The notes below the pieces were generated by a model. The model had not been told where the DNA came from, did no database searches, and saw only the letters and a list, made by a program, of their open reading frames with translations. This document shows positions 12,640 through 25,079 of a DNA stretch of 64,000 bases, in pieces; position 1 is the stretch's first letter, and each line of letters begins with the position of its first letter. The DNA comes from Elephas maximus indicus. Lineage: Eukaryota > Chordata > Mammalia > Proboscidea > Elephantidae. Made by a program: the position numbers and the translations under genes. The stretch is taken from contig NC_064820.1 in NCBI RefSeq assembly GCF_024166365.1, positions 139,210,001 through 139,274,000 of the forward strand. Direction: 5' to 3'.

Positions 12640-13090
12640 CACCTAAGTTTCGTTCTGACACTATCTGAGACACCTTGAGAACGTTCATGGATTCTTCTGA
12701 GCCTCAACTCTGAAATTGCAGTATGAAGAAAAACAATAATAATAACGATGTCCAGCCTTTGCTGGTTGTTTCCATGTGGAGATACTGTTCTAAATGACTT
12801 AGAAATATTAACCTATTGATCCTCACCATAACTTTATGAGATATGTACTATTATTATCACCACTTATAGATGAAAAAACTAGGGTACAGAAAGGTTACTT
12901 TGCTCAAGATCACAGAGCTAACAAGTAGTATTTTTTCTTTCTTTTTTTGAGGGATTCCAAGCCAGACAATCTGACTCACAGGCTCAGGTTTAAACACTAT
13001 TAGCTTTACTGCTACCTCAGAGGGTTATAATAATCAATGACATAAAGCACTTATCACAGTGCCTGGTATACACAAAACGCTTAAAAAATT
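12640..13090 (+). repeat. MIR-type SINE
   Basis: 'tactattattatcaccactt' followed by 'acagaaaggttactttgctc' and 'caagatcacagagctaacaa' is a clear MIR core and tail (12755-13005). Related fragments flank it, e.g. 'cttatcacagtgcctggtat' at about 13050. Confidence 0.65.
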
Positions 13091-13107
13091 TTAACTTTAA
13101 AAAAGTT

Positions 13108-15706
13108 TCAATACAAAAATCAGTTGGATTCCTCTACATCAACAAAGAGAATGTCAAAGACAAAATCACCAAATCAATTCCATTTACAGTAGCCCCCAAG
13201 AAGATAAAATACTTAGGAATAAATCTTACCAAGGATGTAAAAGACCTATACAAAGAAAACTACAAAGCTCTACTACAAGAAATTCAAAAGGACATACTTA
13301 AGTGGAAAAACATACCTTGCTCATGGATAGGAAGACTCAACATTGTAAAAATGTCTATTCTACCAAAAGCCATATATAGATACAATGCAATTCCGATCCA
13401 AATTCCAATGACATTTTTTAATGAGATGAAGAAACAACTCACCAACTTCATGTGGAAGGGAAAGAGGTCCTGGATAAGTAAAGCACTGCTGAAGAAGAAG
13501 AACAAAGTGGGAGGCCTCACACTGCCTGATTTTAGAACATATTATACCACCACAGTAGTCAAAACAGCCTGGTACTGGTACAACAACAGATACATAGACC
13601 AATGGAACAGAATTGAGAATCCAGACATGAATCCACCCACATATGAGCAGCTGATATTTGACAAAGGCCCAAAGTCAGTTAAATGGGGAAAAGATAGTCT
13701 CTTTAACAAATGGTGCTGGCATAACTGGATATCCATCTGCAAATAAATGAAACAAGACCCATATCTTACACCATGCACAAAAAATAAATCAAAATGAATC
13801 AAAGACCTAAATATAAAATCTAAAACAATAAAGATCATGGAAGAAAAAATAAGGACACCAGGAGCCCTGATACATGGCATAAACAGTATACAAAACATTA
13901 CTAACAATGTGCAGACACCAGAAGAGAAGCTAGGTAACTGGGAGCTACTAAAGATAAAGCACTTATGTTCATCCAACAATTTCATGAAAAGAGTAATATG
14001 ATTACCTACAGACTGGGAAAAAGTTTTTAGCTATGACATTTCCAATCAGCATCTGATCTCTAAAATCTACATGATACTGTAAAAACTCAACTACAAAAAG
14101 ACAAATAACCCAATTAAAAAATGGGCAAAGGATATGAACAGGTACTTCACCAAAGAAGACATTCAGGTAGCTAACGGATACATGAGGAAATGCTCACAAT
14201 CATTAGCCATTAGAGAAATGCAAATCAAAACTGCAATGAGATATCATCTCACGCCAACAAGGCTGGCATTAATCCAAAAAACACAAAATAAGAAATGTTA
14301 GAGAGGTTGTAGAGAGACTGGAACGCTTATACACTGATTGTGGGAATGAAAATGATACAACCACTTTGGAAATCGATTTGGTGCTTCCTTAAAAAACTAG
14401 AAATAGAACTACCGTACGACCCAGCAATCCCACTCCTTAGAATATATCCTAGAGAATAAAAAGCCTTTACACGAACACATATATGTTCATCGCAGCACTG
14501 TTTACAACAGCAAAAAGATGGAGGCAACCAAGGTGCCCATCAATGGATGAATGGATAAATAAATTATGGTATATTCACACAATGGAATACTATGCAATGA
14601 TAAAGAACAACGATGAACCCATGAAACATCTCGTAACACGGAGGAATCTGCAAGGCATTATGCTGAGTGAAATTAGTCAGTTGCAAAAGGACAAATAATG
14701 TATGAGACCACCATCATAAAAACTCAAGAAATAGTTTAAACACAGAAGAAAATATTCCTTGATGGTTATGAGGGTGGGAAGAGAGGGAATGGGGGTATTC
14801 AGTAATTAGATAGTAGACAAGAACTCTTTTAGGTGAAGGGAAAGACAACACACAATACAGGAGAAGTCAGCACGACTGGACTAAACCAAAAGCAAAAAAG
14901 TTTCCTGAGTACAACTGAACGCTTCGAAGGCAGAGTAGCAGGGGCAAGGGCCTGGGGACCATGGTTTCAGGGAACATGTAGGTCAATTGGCATAACAAAA
15001 TATACTAAGAAAACATTCTGCGTCCTACTTTGGTGAGTGGCATCTGGGGTCTTAAACACTAGCAAGCAGCCATCAAAGATGCATCAATTGATCTCAACTG
15101 ACCTGAAGCAAAGGAGAATGAAGAACACCAAAGACACAAGGTAAATACGAGTCTAAGAGACAGAAAGGGCCACATAAACCAGAGAATACATCAGCCTGAG
15201 ACCAGAAGAACTAGATGGTGCCCAGCTACAACCAATAACTGCCCTGACAGGGTACACAACAGAGAATCCCTGATGGAGCAGGACAGTAGTGGGATGCGGA
15301 CCTCAGATTCTTGTAAAAAGACCAGACTTAATGGTCTGACTAAGACTAGAAGCACCCCGGAGGTCATGGTCCCCAGACCTTCTGTTAGCCCAAGATTGGA
15401 ACCATTCCCAAAACCAGCTCTTCAGACAGGGATTGGGCTGGACTATAAGACAAAAAATGATACTAGTAAGGAGTGAGCTTCTTGGCTCAAGTAGACACAT
15501 GAGACTATGGGGACAGCTCCTATCTGGAGGTGAGACGAGAAAGCGGGGCGGGGGGCAGGAGCTGGCTGAACTGACATGGAGAATACAAGGTGGAGAGGAG
15601 AAGTACACTGTCTTGTTAGGGAGAGAGCAAGGTGTATAAAAATTTTTGTATGAGAGACTGACTTCATTTGTAAAGTTTCACTTAAAGCACAATAAAAAAA
15701 TTAAAT
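13108..15706 (+). mobile_element. 5'-truncated L1 (3' half of ORF2 plus 3' UTR)
   Basis: Same L1 family as 1-5254, starting inside the reverse transcriptase region and running to an A-rich end near 15690-15706. The best-preserved reading block is 13351-13746 ([20 protein letters not shown]), then further broken ORF2 and a 3' UTR. 5' truncation is usual for LINE insertion. Stops and frameshifts make it non-functional. It gave me the undisturbed sequence for comparison with the two rearranged L1 copies. Confidence 0.9.
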
Positions 15707-16536
15707 AAAAACAGTTTGAATCCCAATGAAAGAATCTACAAGTATCCTTTTCCTGTCCATTTGTTTCTCTAATTTTTTCTTCTCTCAAACTCTCTTTCAT
15801 TAAAATGTTACTGCCTTTGCACCACTCTGACTTCCTGATGTTTTATCTTCCCCTTCTTCCTGGCCCCCAGTCACCTTCTCCAACTTCTTACATTTCTTCC
15901 TTTCAACCTCCATTTTTCTGAAACTCAAGGCCACTGACAGATCAGCATGAGAAACATCACAGACAGCTTGTTTTCATGACCTTCCTTTCAGAATCTCACT
16001 AGAACAGTTACATGGTATTTGTGACAAAGCACCCAAAATACTTGCACAGGCACTATTAATGTTTGTCAGACCCTTCAATGTGTAAGTGGAGACTTCTCAC
16101 TAATCTAAAGGGATCAACCAAAAGGGCCTCCCTGCTATGCCTTCTTGTCAGCATGGGGGTGACTGTAGTCTGAGTACAAGCAAAAACAGCAAATGAACTA
16201 AATAAATCCTTTATTTGATTCATTGGCAAGATCTTCTCTTTCATTTTAATTAATAGTCTAAATGCTAACTCTCTCACCTTAATCTTTCTTCATAAATGAT
16301 ACCTACTGGAGGCAATTTGCATATGCAAAAGAGTCTCACAGGGAGATTTAATTAAGTCCCCTGACAATTTCTCTGATTACTACATTTTCCATGATTGTTG
16401 AGAAATCTCCAACTACAGCTTGGACTTCTTTTCACATGTGGAAGAAACTTGCTCATAGAAGCCTAAATGATTCTGATGCTTACACGTAAGATGACAGAAG
16501 ATACCATACTAATGTTTCTGTAATTGATGCTGTTTG
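15707..16536. promoter_or_regulatory. Unique sequence, possible regulatory element; no gene
   Basis: No recognisable repeat. AT-rich homeodomain-like motifs occur ('ttaattaatagt', 'gatttaattaag'), and the perfect 14-base palindrome TTTGCATATGCAAA lies at 16316-16329, which looks like paired POU/octamer half-sites. A regulatory role is inference only. Confidence 0.3.
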
Positions 16537-16692
16537 CCTTTGGCACTGTGGTTAAGAGCTGCAGGGAGCTACAGTTGCTAACCAAAAGGTCGGCTAACTA
16601 GCCGCTCCTTGGAAACCCTGTGTGGCAGTTCTACTCTGTCCTATAGGGTTGCTATGAGTTGTAATCAACTCTACGGCAGTGGGTGGGTGGGA
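16537..16692 (+). mobile_element. AfroSINE, internally shortened
   Basis: Head and tail are present, but the middle 'agaaagatgtggcagtctgc' block is missing, giving the short form seen in several copies here. Confidence 0.8.
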
Positions 16693-17304
16693 TGAGCCAG
16701 AATCAAGTGGATCGCAAGGTTTTTGGTGGTCTGGGTTAGAAAACTGAGTTGTCCTAAGTTTTAGGAAAATGATATCTACGGTGCCTTAACACCTTTTTTG
16801 AACTAAGCTAAGTATAAATTAATTTGATTTATTTTAATTAAGTTAGATATTTCCCAGTGAAGAAAATTCTCAGAGATTTTAAATAAACCTGCAATTTAAT
16901 GCCTGCCACTGAATGATCTTTTCCGGGTGGTTGGCATGTTGTCATTTCCAGGGTTTGTGGTAGTCCCTCTATTCCCCTGACAAGCAGCTGTTTGGTCTGA
17001 TTTGTGGACAGTGGTTAATTAATCGAAAGCTAATACGCTCATCAAAAGCCCTTACCGTATCCACATCTCACACTGAAATACTCCCCCAGCTGGTGCGTTT
17101 ACACATTGTTTACTCTTTAAATCATTACTTGTTTCAAAGGAGTAATTAAGGTAAAAGGAAAACTCTTGGGCTTCTAGGGCCCATATATCAAATGGTATAT
17201 GGGGTTGTCATCCACCTAATTAGTGTCAAGGAACTGCCTTTCCTTGCATCTTAGGAAGTACTATCCTCACACTAAATATAAATGCACCTCAGTTGTAATA
17301 TAAA
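16693..17304. promoter_or_regulatory. Unique, homeobox-motif-rich sequence; no gene
   Basis: Free of recognised repeats. Contains 'ggttaattaatcg', 'tgtttac' and 'cctaattag' motifs and some CpGs in an otherwise CpG-poor area. It may be conserved non-coding DNA; this cannot be shown from one sequence. Confidence 0.25.
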
Positions 17305-17311
17305 AAACCAA

Positions 17312-17697
17312 ATCAAGCTCCTTACTGTCAAGCCGCTTCTAACACATAGTGACCCTGTAGAACAGACTAGAACTGCCCTATAGGGTTTCCAAGGCTGTAG
17401 CCTTTGTGGGGAAACCCTGGTGGTATAGTGGTTAAGTGCTAGGGCTGCTAACCAAAGGGTTGGCAGTTTGAATCCATCAGGTGCTCCTTGGAAGCTCTAT
17501 GGGGCAGTTCTACTCTGTCCCGTAGGGTTGCTAGGAGTTGGAATCAACTTGACAGCACTGGGTTTGGTTTGGTTTTTTGGTTTAATCTTTATGGAAGCAG
17601 ACTGCCACATCTTTCTCCCACTGAGTGGCTAGTAGGTTCAAACAGCCTACCTTTTGGTTAGCAGCTGAGCACTTAACTACTGTGCTGCTAGGGCTCC
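17312..17697 (-). mobile_element. AfroSINE split by another AfroSINE
   Basis: The minus-strand copy is in two parts, about 17312-17408 (tail side) and 17581-17697 (head side). Its middle is interrupted by a plus-strand copy. Confidence 0.85.
17409..17580 (+). mobile_element. Younger AfroSINE nested in the copy at 17312-17697
   Basis: Complete short-form copy starting 'ggaaaccctggtgg' and ending in 'gggtttggtttggtttt'. The flanks 'tagcctttgtgg' and 'taatctttatgg' look like a target duplication with two later changes. Confidence 0.85.
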
Positions 17698-18413
17698 TTC
17701 TGTAGTCATAAATGTTTATACTTTCAATCTTGTGTGTCTTAATTTCCTTAACTCAAATGTACATCCCCATATTAAATATTCTTGATCATTATGTTCCTTA
17801 GCTTTATCATGTGAAGAAGCTATACAGCGCTTTAAAATGCAATGTAAATAAGATTTTTTTTTAGAGGGACATTTTTAGCACCACATTTACAGAGAGCTCT
17901 TGGTACAGGAATCAAAATTATTAGCAATGCGTTTTTTGCTTTTTTTAAGAGACCCTTCACTTTTGGCTGATGATTACATCTCTAGATTTCCCGCTTCTGC
18001 TCAGAGATGGAAAAGCACACACAGCATTCTTAACATTTGAGTAACAATCTCTTCGCTCATCATCGAAGTCCAATGCTCATCCCAGAACCTATTAAATAAA
18101 TTACAAAATCTTTTCTGATCTCAAGTTCTCATAGATAAAGCACCCCTGCGAGGGCATTTTACGCATTTTATCCCGCTATTCCACAGAATGTCTTTGCATT
18201 CCAGAATATGCCTAAAAGGACTGAGAAGTTCCTCTCCTTTATCCTGTGAATTAACCATAACTGCTCTCAATGATGGAAGAGAAGTCTGAGGGGAAAGCAC
18301 TGCTGCCGGGGAAAAAGTGCCAGCTTAGAGATATACCATCATTTAGCCAAGGGAGCTTCAATTTCCCGGAGTTCCAAAACAAGGAAGTGATCACTTGCAA
18401 AACCCGATTGAAA
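17698..18413. other. Unique sequence, no gene seen
   Basis: No repeat family recognised and no coding signal. Confidence 0.5.
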
Positions 18414-18806
18414 ATGGTGTTATGGATTGCAGTGTATCCCAAAAAAATGTGTTGTAAATCCTAACCCCTGTACCTGTGATAGAATTCCATTTGGGAATGG
18501 GTTTTCTGTTACGTTAATGAGGCAGTATTAGTGTAGGGTGTGTCTTAAGTCAATCTCTTTTGAGATATAATAGCAGAAATCGGGGAAGATAGATGCCAAG
18601 TCACATGGAGATCGCTGAGGAACAGAAGCTGAAAAGAGGCAAGGACCTTCCCCCACAGCACACAGAGAGGGAAAGCTTTCCCCTAGAGCTAGCACCGTGA
18701 ATTCGGACTTCTAGCCTCCTAAACTGTGAGAAAACAAATTTCCATTTGTTAAAGCCTCCACTTGTGAGATTTCTGTTTATAGCAGAACTAAGTAACTAAG
18801 ACAGAT
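18414..18806 (+). mobile_element. MaLR/ERVL-type solo LTR (MLT1-like)
   Basis: The order 'gttatggattgcagtgtatc', 'aaatcctaacccctgtacct', 'cccctagagctagcacc', 'cggacttctagcctcctaaa', 'ctgtgagaaaacaaat' and the end 'agtaactaagac' matches a common mammalian LTR of the MaLR/MLT1 class. No internal region is next to it. Confidence 0.6.
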
Positions 18807-19440
18807 GGTAACAATTCAAGAGGAAGATCATACCAAGGCGGGGTTGGGCGGGGGAGGGGGGGCACTGGCACCAACTATGAGAGAGTAGCCAGTATCTGAA
18901 GTCAGAAACCAATAAAGCAAGAGTATCAGTGATGGGAGCAGTAGGCAATTAGCTCAGAGGGCACCTACTCTCCAGGTGTAACTCAACTGCACTTGTTCTT
19001 AAAGACCTACTGTGGCAACGAAGCCTGGCAGGGAACATTCAGGAGAGATTAAAGCTTTCCTCTCGGAAGCTGATGGTTATTCGGTCATGTACTGCCTAAA
19101 ATCATCTTATGCTGCTGGAAGGCACTCAGCTAAAAAGTGAGAACAGCATTTTAATAAATTTATTTCTCATTTCTAAAATGCTATCATTTTAAAGGAAAAT
19201 TCTAAATCAAACTTCCAGTTACCTCAGAGCAGACGGCACCTACTAGATGCCAAAATGTTGTTCCCACACGTATACGTTTAGTGCCAGCTCCTCATCTCTC
19301 TACACCACCTTCCCTCAACACCACCATCACTACCAGTCGCGTCACTAAAAACCACCAGGAATATTATTAAACCCAAACAATTTAATTTTTAAGCTCAGAA
19401 GCTTCAGAGGGTATCCAGTTGCAGATATTGAGTGATCTAA
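18807..19440. other. Unique sequence, no gene seen
   Basis: A G-run occurs near 18838-18865. Otherwise nothing is recognised. Confidence 0.45.
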
Positions 19441-19590
19441 GCCAGTGCTTCTCAAGCTTCACTATGCATGTAATCTCTTGAGAGATCTCATCAAAATCCT
19501 GTACATCTGGGATGAGGCCTGAGAATTTGCATTTTTGGCAAGATCTCAAGTGATGTTCAAAGCTTCCGGTCTATAGACCACACTTAATCT
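19441..19590 (+). repeat. MER5A-like hAT MITE
   Basis: Runs from 'gccagtgcttctcaagcttc' through 'gaggcctgagaatttgcatt' to 'ctatagaccacactt', the familiar order of MER5A, a non-autonomous Charlie-family DNA transposon. Confidence 0.75.
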
Positions 19591-19621
19591 ACATCTTTGA
19601 GTCTCTTGGTGACTTAGCCAA

Positions 19622-19783
19622 CACAAAACCAAACCCGTTGCTGTTGAGTCAATTCCAAATCACAGTGACCTTATAGGACAGAGTAGAACTGCCCCATAGT
19701 TTCCAAGGAGCCACTGATGGATTCGAACTGCCAACATTTTGGTTAGCAGCCAAGCTCTTAACCACTGTGCAACCAGGGCTCCC
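19622..19783 (-). mobile_element. AfroSINE, short form
   Basis: Minus-strand copy. 'cttggtgactta' occurs on both sides (just before and just after), consistent with a target duplication. An A-run follows at 19795-19809. Confidence 0.85.
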
Positions 19784-19939
19784 TTGGTGACTTAAAAAAA
19801 AAAAAAAAATTAGAACCCCTATAATTGCCCAGTACTCCTGATTCTCCTTCAGATAAGAATTTGGCCTAGAAACAAATAAAATTCTCCAATGCAAGGGTTC
19901 TCAAATTGGAGTCCTGGAGTTTGTTGCTACCCAAATCTG

Positions 19940-20095
19940 GCGCGAGGCCACCTGAGTCCTCACCCCAGCTCCTCTGCTTACTTCCTGTGTGATCCGGCTA
20001 CTGGATCTCAATGTGCCTCCAATTTCTCATCTTATAGAATGAGTATAACATAGAATCTGTCCCATCAGGTCATTGTAAGGAATAATTGAAATGAT
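19940..20095 (+). repeat. MIR-type SINE fragment
   Basis: 'acttcctgtgtgatccggct', 'tctcaatgtgcctccaattt' and 'catcttatagaatgagtata' follow the MIR order. Confidence 0.55.
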
Positions 20096-21049
20096 GCCAG
20101 TAACAGAACTTGTTTTTTAATTATACAAGTAAGCATTATGCCACAAAAGTTCACTAAAAAGTGCACAAAATACAAGCCTTTGTGCCAGGATTTCCCACAA
20201 CTCATAGCATCACTCCAGGATACATGTAGAAAAAAAAAAAAAATGTAGAAGGATGCTATAAAAATAATTTCTATTTTAGTCATTATAGCCAACTTTGATT
20301 CCAAAGTGACTTGGGATCAAAGAGTGACTTGGAGTGATTCTAATAGCTGGTGCATACATTATGCAATATATTCAATTAGATACTTCCCTGAAATGGGTAA
20401 TTTTAAAATAGCTGTCCATATCATAACTTGAATAACTAAGACCAAATCCCTAGGTAATATTCATTTTTAGGTAAGAAATAATTGTGCTAATTAAAATTAT
20501 TTTATGTACAATTTTATATTTATATATTATTTCTTTCTTAATCATTAGCTATCTCTTATCTCCCAGTTAATCTTATATTTCATCCAATTATTCAAATACA
20601 TCAAAGGGCTTTAAAAGACATGGTTTGTTGCAAAGTGAAATGATTATAGAATATTTCAGTAATGCAAAATAGAGACTTGAACAAGTTTTAAACAACATTA
20701 AAATAAAGAAGAAACTGTTTGACACAATTTTGTTAAAGTGCTAAAAACATCTGGCTTGCTTCCATATAAATCTGTTCCGAACAAGTCATGAAGCACCCTA
20801 CAGCTTACCCGCTACACCTCTCCCTTCTACCCTTTTCTGAGAAAATCAGACCTGCCAACTTGTCCATGGTTTAATCACAGCAGGGATCAGCCAACCGGAT
20901 ATCTCACAAAGGATAGGGCCTAAACAACACAATCAGATCCTGATAGGAGAGAGAGAGAGAACTCGCAGAGATGTCATGAGAAAGAATCTGAGTGAGCCAA
21001 GAATAGTTGCTGCCTTAGAACTCAAATATCTTTCAAGTTCTTATGGTGT
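20096..21049. other. AT-rich sequence, no gene seen
   Basis: No protein-like ORF and no confidently named repeat. Confidence 0.45.
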
Positions 21050-21257
21050 GTGTTATTGTTACTTGCCATCAATTTGATTTCTACTCATGGTAACCCTGTG
21101 TATGCAGGATAGAACTGCTCCATAGGGTTTTCAAGGCCGTGACCTTTCAAAAGAAGATTCCCTAGGCCTGTCTTCCAAATCACCTCTGGGTGGGCCCAAA
21201 CTGCCAACCTTTCTGCTAGTAGTCGAGCACTTAACCATTTGCACCACCCCGGGACTC
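21050..21257 (-). mobile_element. Older AfroSINE variant
   Basis: Contains the 'gggttttcaaggccgtgacc' variant middle and ends in a head with 'gcacttaaccatttgcacca'. Confidence 0.75.
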
Positions 21258-21356
21258 CTTATAGCACATAGTCTTATAATAAACCTCACGGTCTTAAGCT
21301 TATTTGAGGACGTCTCTGGTCTTTTGTTGCAGAAGGCCTTTGAGCTAGTACCTAAA

Positions 21357-21551
21357 AATCTGCTGTCAAGCTGATTCAGACTCACAGCGACCCTATAGAC
21401 AGAGTAGAATTGTCCCATAGGGTTGTCAAGGCTGTAAATCTTTATGGAAACAGACTGCCATATCTTTCTCCCATGGAGCAGCTGGTGGGTTTAAACTGCT
21501 GACCTTTTGGTTATCAGCAAATGCTTTAACCACTGCACCATCAGGGCTCCT
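21357..21551 (-). mobile_element. AfroSINE, full-length form
   Basis: Keeps the middle block ('ctttatggaaacagactgcc') and a complete head. Confidence 0.85.
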
Positions 21552-21589
21552 CTTGAGCTAGCTAGAGAAATTAAATATTAGAATACCTA

Positions 21590-22725
21590 GACCCTCCATA
21601 GTGAACTCACATGGGGCCATCTCACTGAACACTGCATTTAAAACCAGGAGTTCGGCAACATTAGACCATAGCCTGACATGTATATGAGGAACTATGACTT
21701 GCCAGAGATAAACATGACAAAGATTTGGGGAATAGCACTGGGTCTGGGGTTCAATAAATGGAGCTGGAAAAAAATGGTTAGCAGTTGGTTCCCCATCTGA
21801 CACAATACAAAAACCAGCTCCAGAAGATTCAAGGACTTAAATGTCAAAAATAAAACTTAAAAATTTTTAGTAGAACCTTGAAAATTTTTTGAACCTTGGC
21901 ATAGGAAACAGTTTATTAAGGAAGATAAAAAATGTTTGTTATGAAATAAAATATTAATTTATTATATTAAAATTTAAAACTTCTGTTAAGACCCCTTAAA
22001 AGAAAAAAATTACAAATTCAGAGAAGATATTTCAACAACTGTAATAAACAAATTATTAATATCAAAAATATATACATATTTTAAACTTTGGCAAATCAAT
22101 AAGAAAGCATAAATTAACCAATCAAAAAGTTGAGCAAATGCCATAGAAGGCATTTCACAGAAGAGAAAACACATATGGTCAAAAACAAACACCTGAAGAG
22201 ATGTCCAATTGCATTAGTGGTCAGAGATAGTGAAAACCAAAAACAGGAGTTGTCATTTTATACCCTAGTGTTGGAGAGTGTGTTGATGATCAGGATCTCT
22301 TCTACTTGGGCGATGCTGGTGTAGATAGGTTCAACCACTTTGAAAAAGAGCTCGGTTTTCATACAAAGTTGAACATACACATATCCTATGATTCAACAAT
22401 CTCACTCCTAGAGAAATGCCCAAATGTTCACAGCATCACTGACAAGTGGATGGATAAGTGTGGTATACTGATATAATAAATCGCTTACAGCCATATAATG
22501 AATGCATTACAGTTACATCTAACAATATGGTGAAAAATTAATTCCTCAGAATTACATAACACAGGATACCCTGTCTGTAAAGTCAAAAACATTATTGAAA
22601 AATATAGATGTGATAAAACCATATACAAAGGAAGACCAGGGAATGATAACCATGAGATGCAGGATATTACTTATCTTGGATGGGAGAGGGCAGGGGAATA
22701 AATAAGGAGGATCACTTATGTAGAA
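21590..22725 (+). mobile_element. Heavily degraded old L1 (ORF2 3' part)
   Basis: Collinear matches to L1 3' ORF2 at nucleotide level: 'aaatggagctggaaaaaaat', 'aagattcaaggacttaaatg', 'aagagatgtccaattgcatt', 'ggttcaaccactttgaaaaa', 'tatcctatgattcaacaatc', 'aatctcactcctagagaaat'. No open frame remains. Confidence 0.65.
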
Positions 22726-22732
22726 TTAAATT

Positions 22733-22925
22733 ATTGTTGTTTTTATTGCTATGTGCCATATAGCAAGTCTATATGACAGAGTAGAACTGCCCCATAGGGA
22801 TTCTAGGCTGTTATCTTCACAGGAGCTGATTGCAAAATCTTTCCTCCCACGGAGCCACTGATGGATTTGAACCACCCACCTCCTGGTTAGCAGCAGAGCA
22901 CTTAACCATTGCACCAAAAGGGCTC
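22733..22925 (-). mobile_element. AfroSINE
   Basis: Minus-strand copy with a recognisable tail ('gacagagtagaactgcccca') and head ('cacttaaccattgcaccaaa'). Confidence 0.8.
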
Positions 22926-22945
22926 CTTATTCAATTATTATCAAT

Positions 22946-23290
22946 TTTTTTAAATTGTGCTTTAGATGAAGGTTTACAGAGCAAATTAATTTCTCATTAA
23001 ACAATTAATACACGTATTGTTTTGTGACATTGGTTGCCAACCCCATCACATGTCAACAGCCTCCACCTTCTCAGCCTTGGGTTCCCCATTGCCAGCTTTC
23101 CTGTCCCCTCCTGCCTTCTTGTCCTTGCCCCTGGGCTGTTGTGCCCCTTTAGTCTCATTTTGTTTTATGGGCCTGTCTAACCTTTGGCTAAAGGGTGAAC
23201 CTCAGGAATGACTTCATTACTAAAAAGGTGTCCGGGGGCCATACTCTTGGGGTTTCTCCAGTCTCTGTCAGGCCAGTAAGTCAGGTCTTT
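22946..23290 (-). mobile_element. L1 3'-UTR fragment
   Basis: On the minus strand it matches the 3' end of the L1s at 58126 and 60600. The plus-strand marker 'gctttagatgaaggtttaca' is followed by 'cttgggttccccattgccag' and 'gtctctgtcaggccagtaag'. Confidence 0.8.
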
Positions 23291-23516
23291 TGTGATCAAC
23301 TTCATATCTTTTAATGTTGAATGGACATTTCATGGCTGTTGATATATTATTAAAAAATATATTTTAAAAGGAAGCACTGAATTGGCCAATGATATGATAA
23401 AAATTTACCATAAACCAAGGTTAGTATTAATCTAATTCTGTGTACCTGGAAAAAAAAACACAAAGTTTAAATTGCATGTCACACTAATAGGATGGTAGCA
23501 TGATCTTTATATCTAA

Positions 23517-23720
23517 GTTGTTATTGTTAGGTATTGTCAAGTCGATTCCAACTCAGTGATCTCATGTGATGAAGTAGAACTGCCACATAGGGTTTTCTAG
23601 ACTATAATCTGTATAGGGGAAGATCTCCAGCTCTTTCTCCTGTGGAGCAGCTGGGTGGGTTCGAATTGCCAACCTTTCACTTAGCAGCCAAGCACTTTAC
23701 CATTGCACCACCAGAGCTCC
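23517..23720 (-). mobile_element. AfroSINE
   Basis: Begins 'tgttattgttaggtattgtc', the RTE-like 3' tail, and ends in a tRNA-like head at 23690-23720. Confidence 0.85.
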
Positions 23721-24852
23721 TTTCTATCTCAGTAAAAGCCCATTATTATTTCTTTTAGTATTAGAATGTGAGCCCCCAGGAGACTGGTAATGTGTCAGAG
23801 AAAATAATCATGTTCAAAAAAACACCGAGGACTTGAATGACTTTCCTTTACATAAACTAAATTGAATAAAGAATGTCTGTTTTACTGTTTGTTTTCAAGA
23901 AGCCATTATGTTACCTTCTCTTAAAAAATACAAAGGGACTTACCCTGGATACACCAAAAGATCTTCATGATAAAATGCTCACTTGTTAAACTAGAGGCCA
24001 ATGAAACAAACAAGATGGTGAAGTCAGTTCTTTCGATGGCATGTTTAACTGTTACGAATCCAGAAATAACCAGTGACACCGCATCTTTGTCACCATGTGA
24101 GGCAGACGGCCGTGAGATGGAGACCATAAAACACCTGAAACTGCTCCTCTGTCGCAGCCTCATGAGCAGCTGCGTAAGGAATTTTATATCCCTTCTGTGA
24201 GCCAGTAAAGCAAGTGACACTTCCAGGCTGGGTACCAACAAGCATCTTTTTATCACACATGCAGGCCGATGATAACACCACCACCACCAGCCACCTAAAA
24301 TTACCTATGAATAATCTCGTAGGAGCAGAAAAATGATGCCTTCCAAAAAAAACATACATTATCGCATTTACCCAAAACAAACAAAAAAAACTTTTGCTAA
24401 GATAAAAAATACAAATATATTTTTATACTCTCTGATTCTCTTAGCTATAAAGAGAAGTTTAAAAAGACCAGAATCTCTTGAAAAATACATTTAGCAAGCT
24501 TTCCTTATACAGCTATTGGCAACGTTTTAGTCATGCTTTGTGGTGGTAGCAAAGCTGCTTAGTTTGAGAGCATCTGTTGATCTCACCCTCTGAAGATGAT
24601 ACATTTAGACATCTGTCATTCAAATGTACAAAAAATACATTTGAATTCCACATTTACCTCCTTCATTTGTTTTGTGGTAACTGCAGGAGTTTGGGGACCC
24701 GCAGATTGTTCTCAGCAAAGCGGCCTGCAATCAATGTGCAGAACATTTCTCAGTCAAGGTAAGAAAGCAGCAGCACTTCCGTCTGAAAATCATTGACTTT
24801 TCCCTAGAAAGCTAGTGCTGGATAGCTAATATGAGCCTAACATCAGCCCTTA
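23721..24852. other. Unique sequence, no gene accepted
   Basis: Short opposing ORFs near 23921-24256 have no family match. The stretch at 23960-24200 is less repeat-like and slightly CpG-richer than its surroundings, so it may be conserved non-coding DNA. Nothing firmer can be said. Confidence 0.35.
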
Positions 24853-25012
24853 AAAAAAAACCACTGCTGTGGAGTTGATTCCAACTCATAGCGACGCTAT
24901 TGGACAGAGTAGAACTGCCCCATAGAGTTTCCAAGGAGCACCTGGTGGATTCAAACTGCTGACCTCATGGTTAGCAGCCATAGCACTTAACCACTATACC
25001 ACCAGGGTTCCC
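24853..25012 (-). mobile_element. AfroSINE with a 13-bp target duplication
   Basis: Short-form copy flanked by ACATCAGCCCTTA at 24840-24852 and again at 25013-25025. The identical repeats suggest a fairly young insertion. Confidence 0.9.
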
Positions 25013-25079
25013 ACATCAGCCCTTAGAGGTAGGAGAGGAGCTGAATCTTGGCAGGCAGGATGAAGACATCCTTTTCACC

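Noticed and set aside
23921-24256. 111-codon minus-strand ORF as a possible gene
   Set aside because: The antisense frame is also open, the residues look random, and no domain is recognisable. Kept only as unique sequence.
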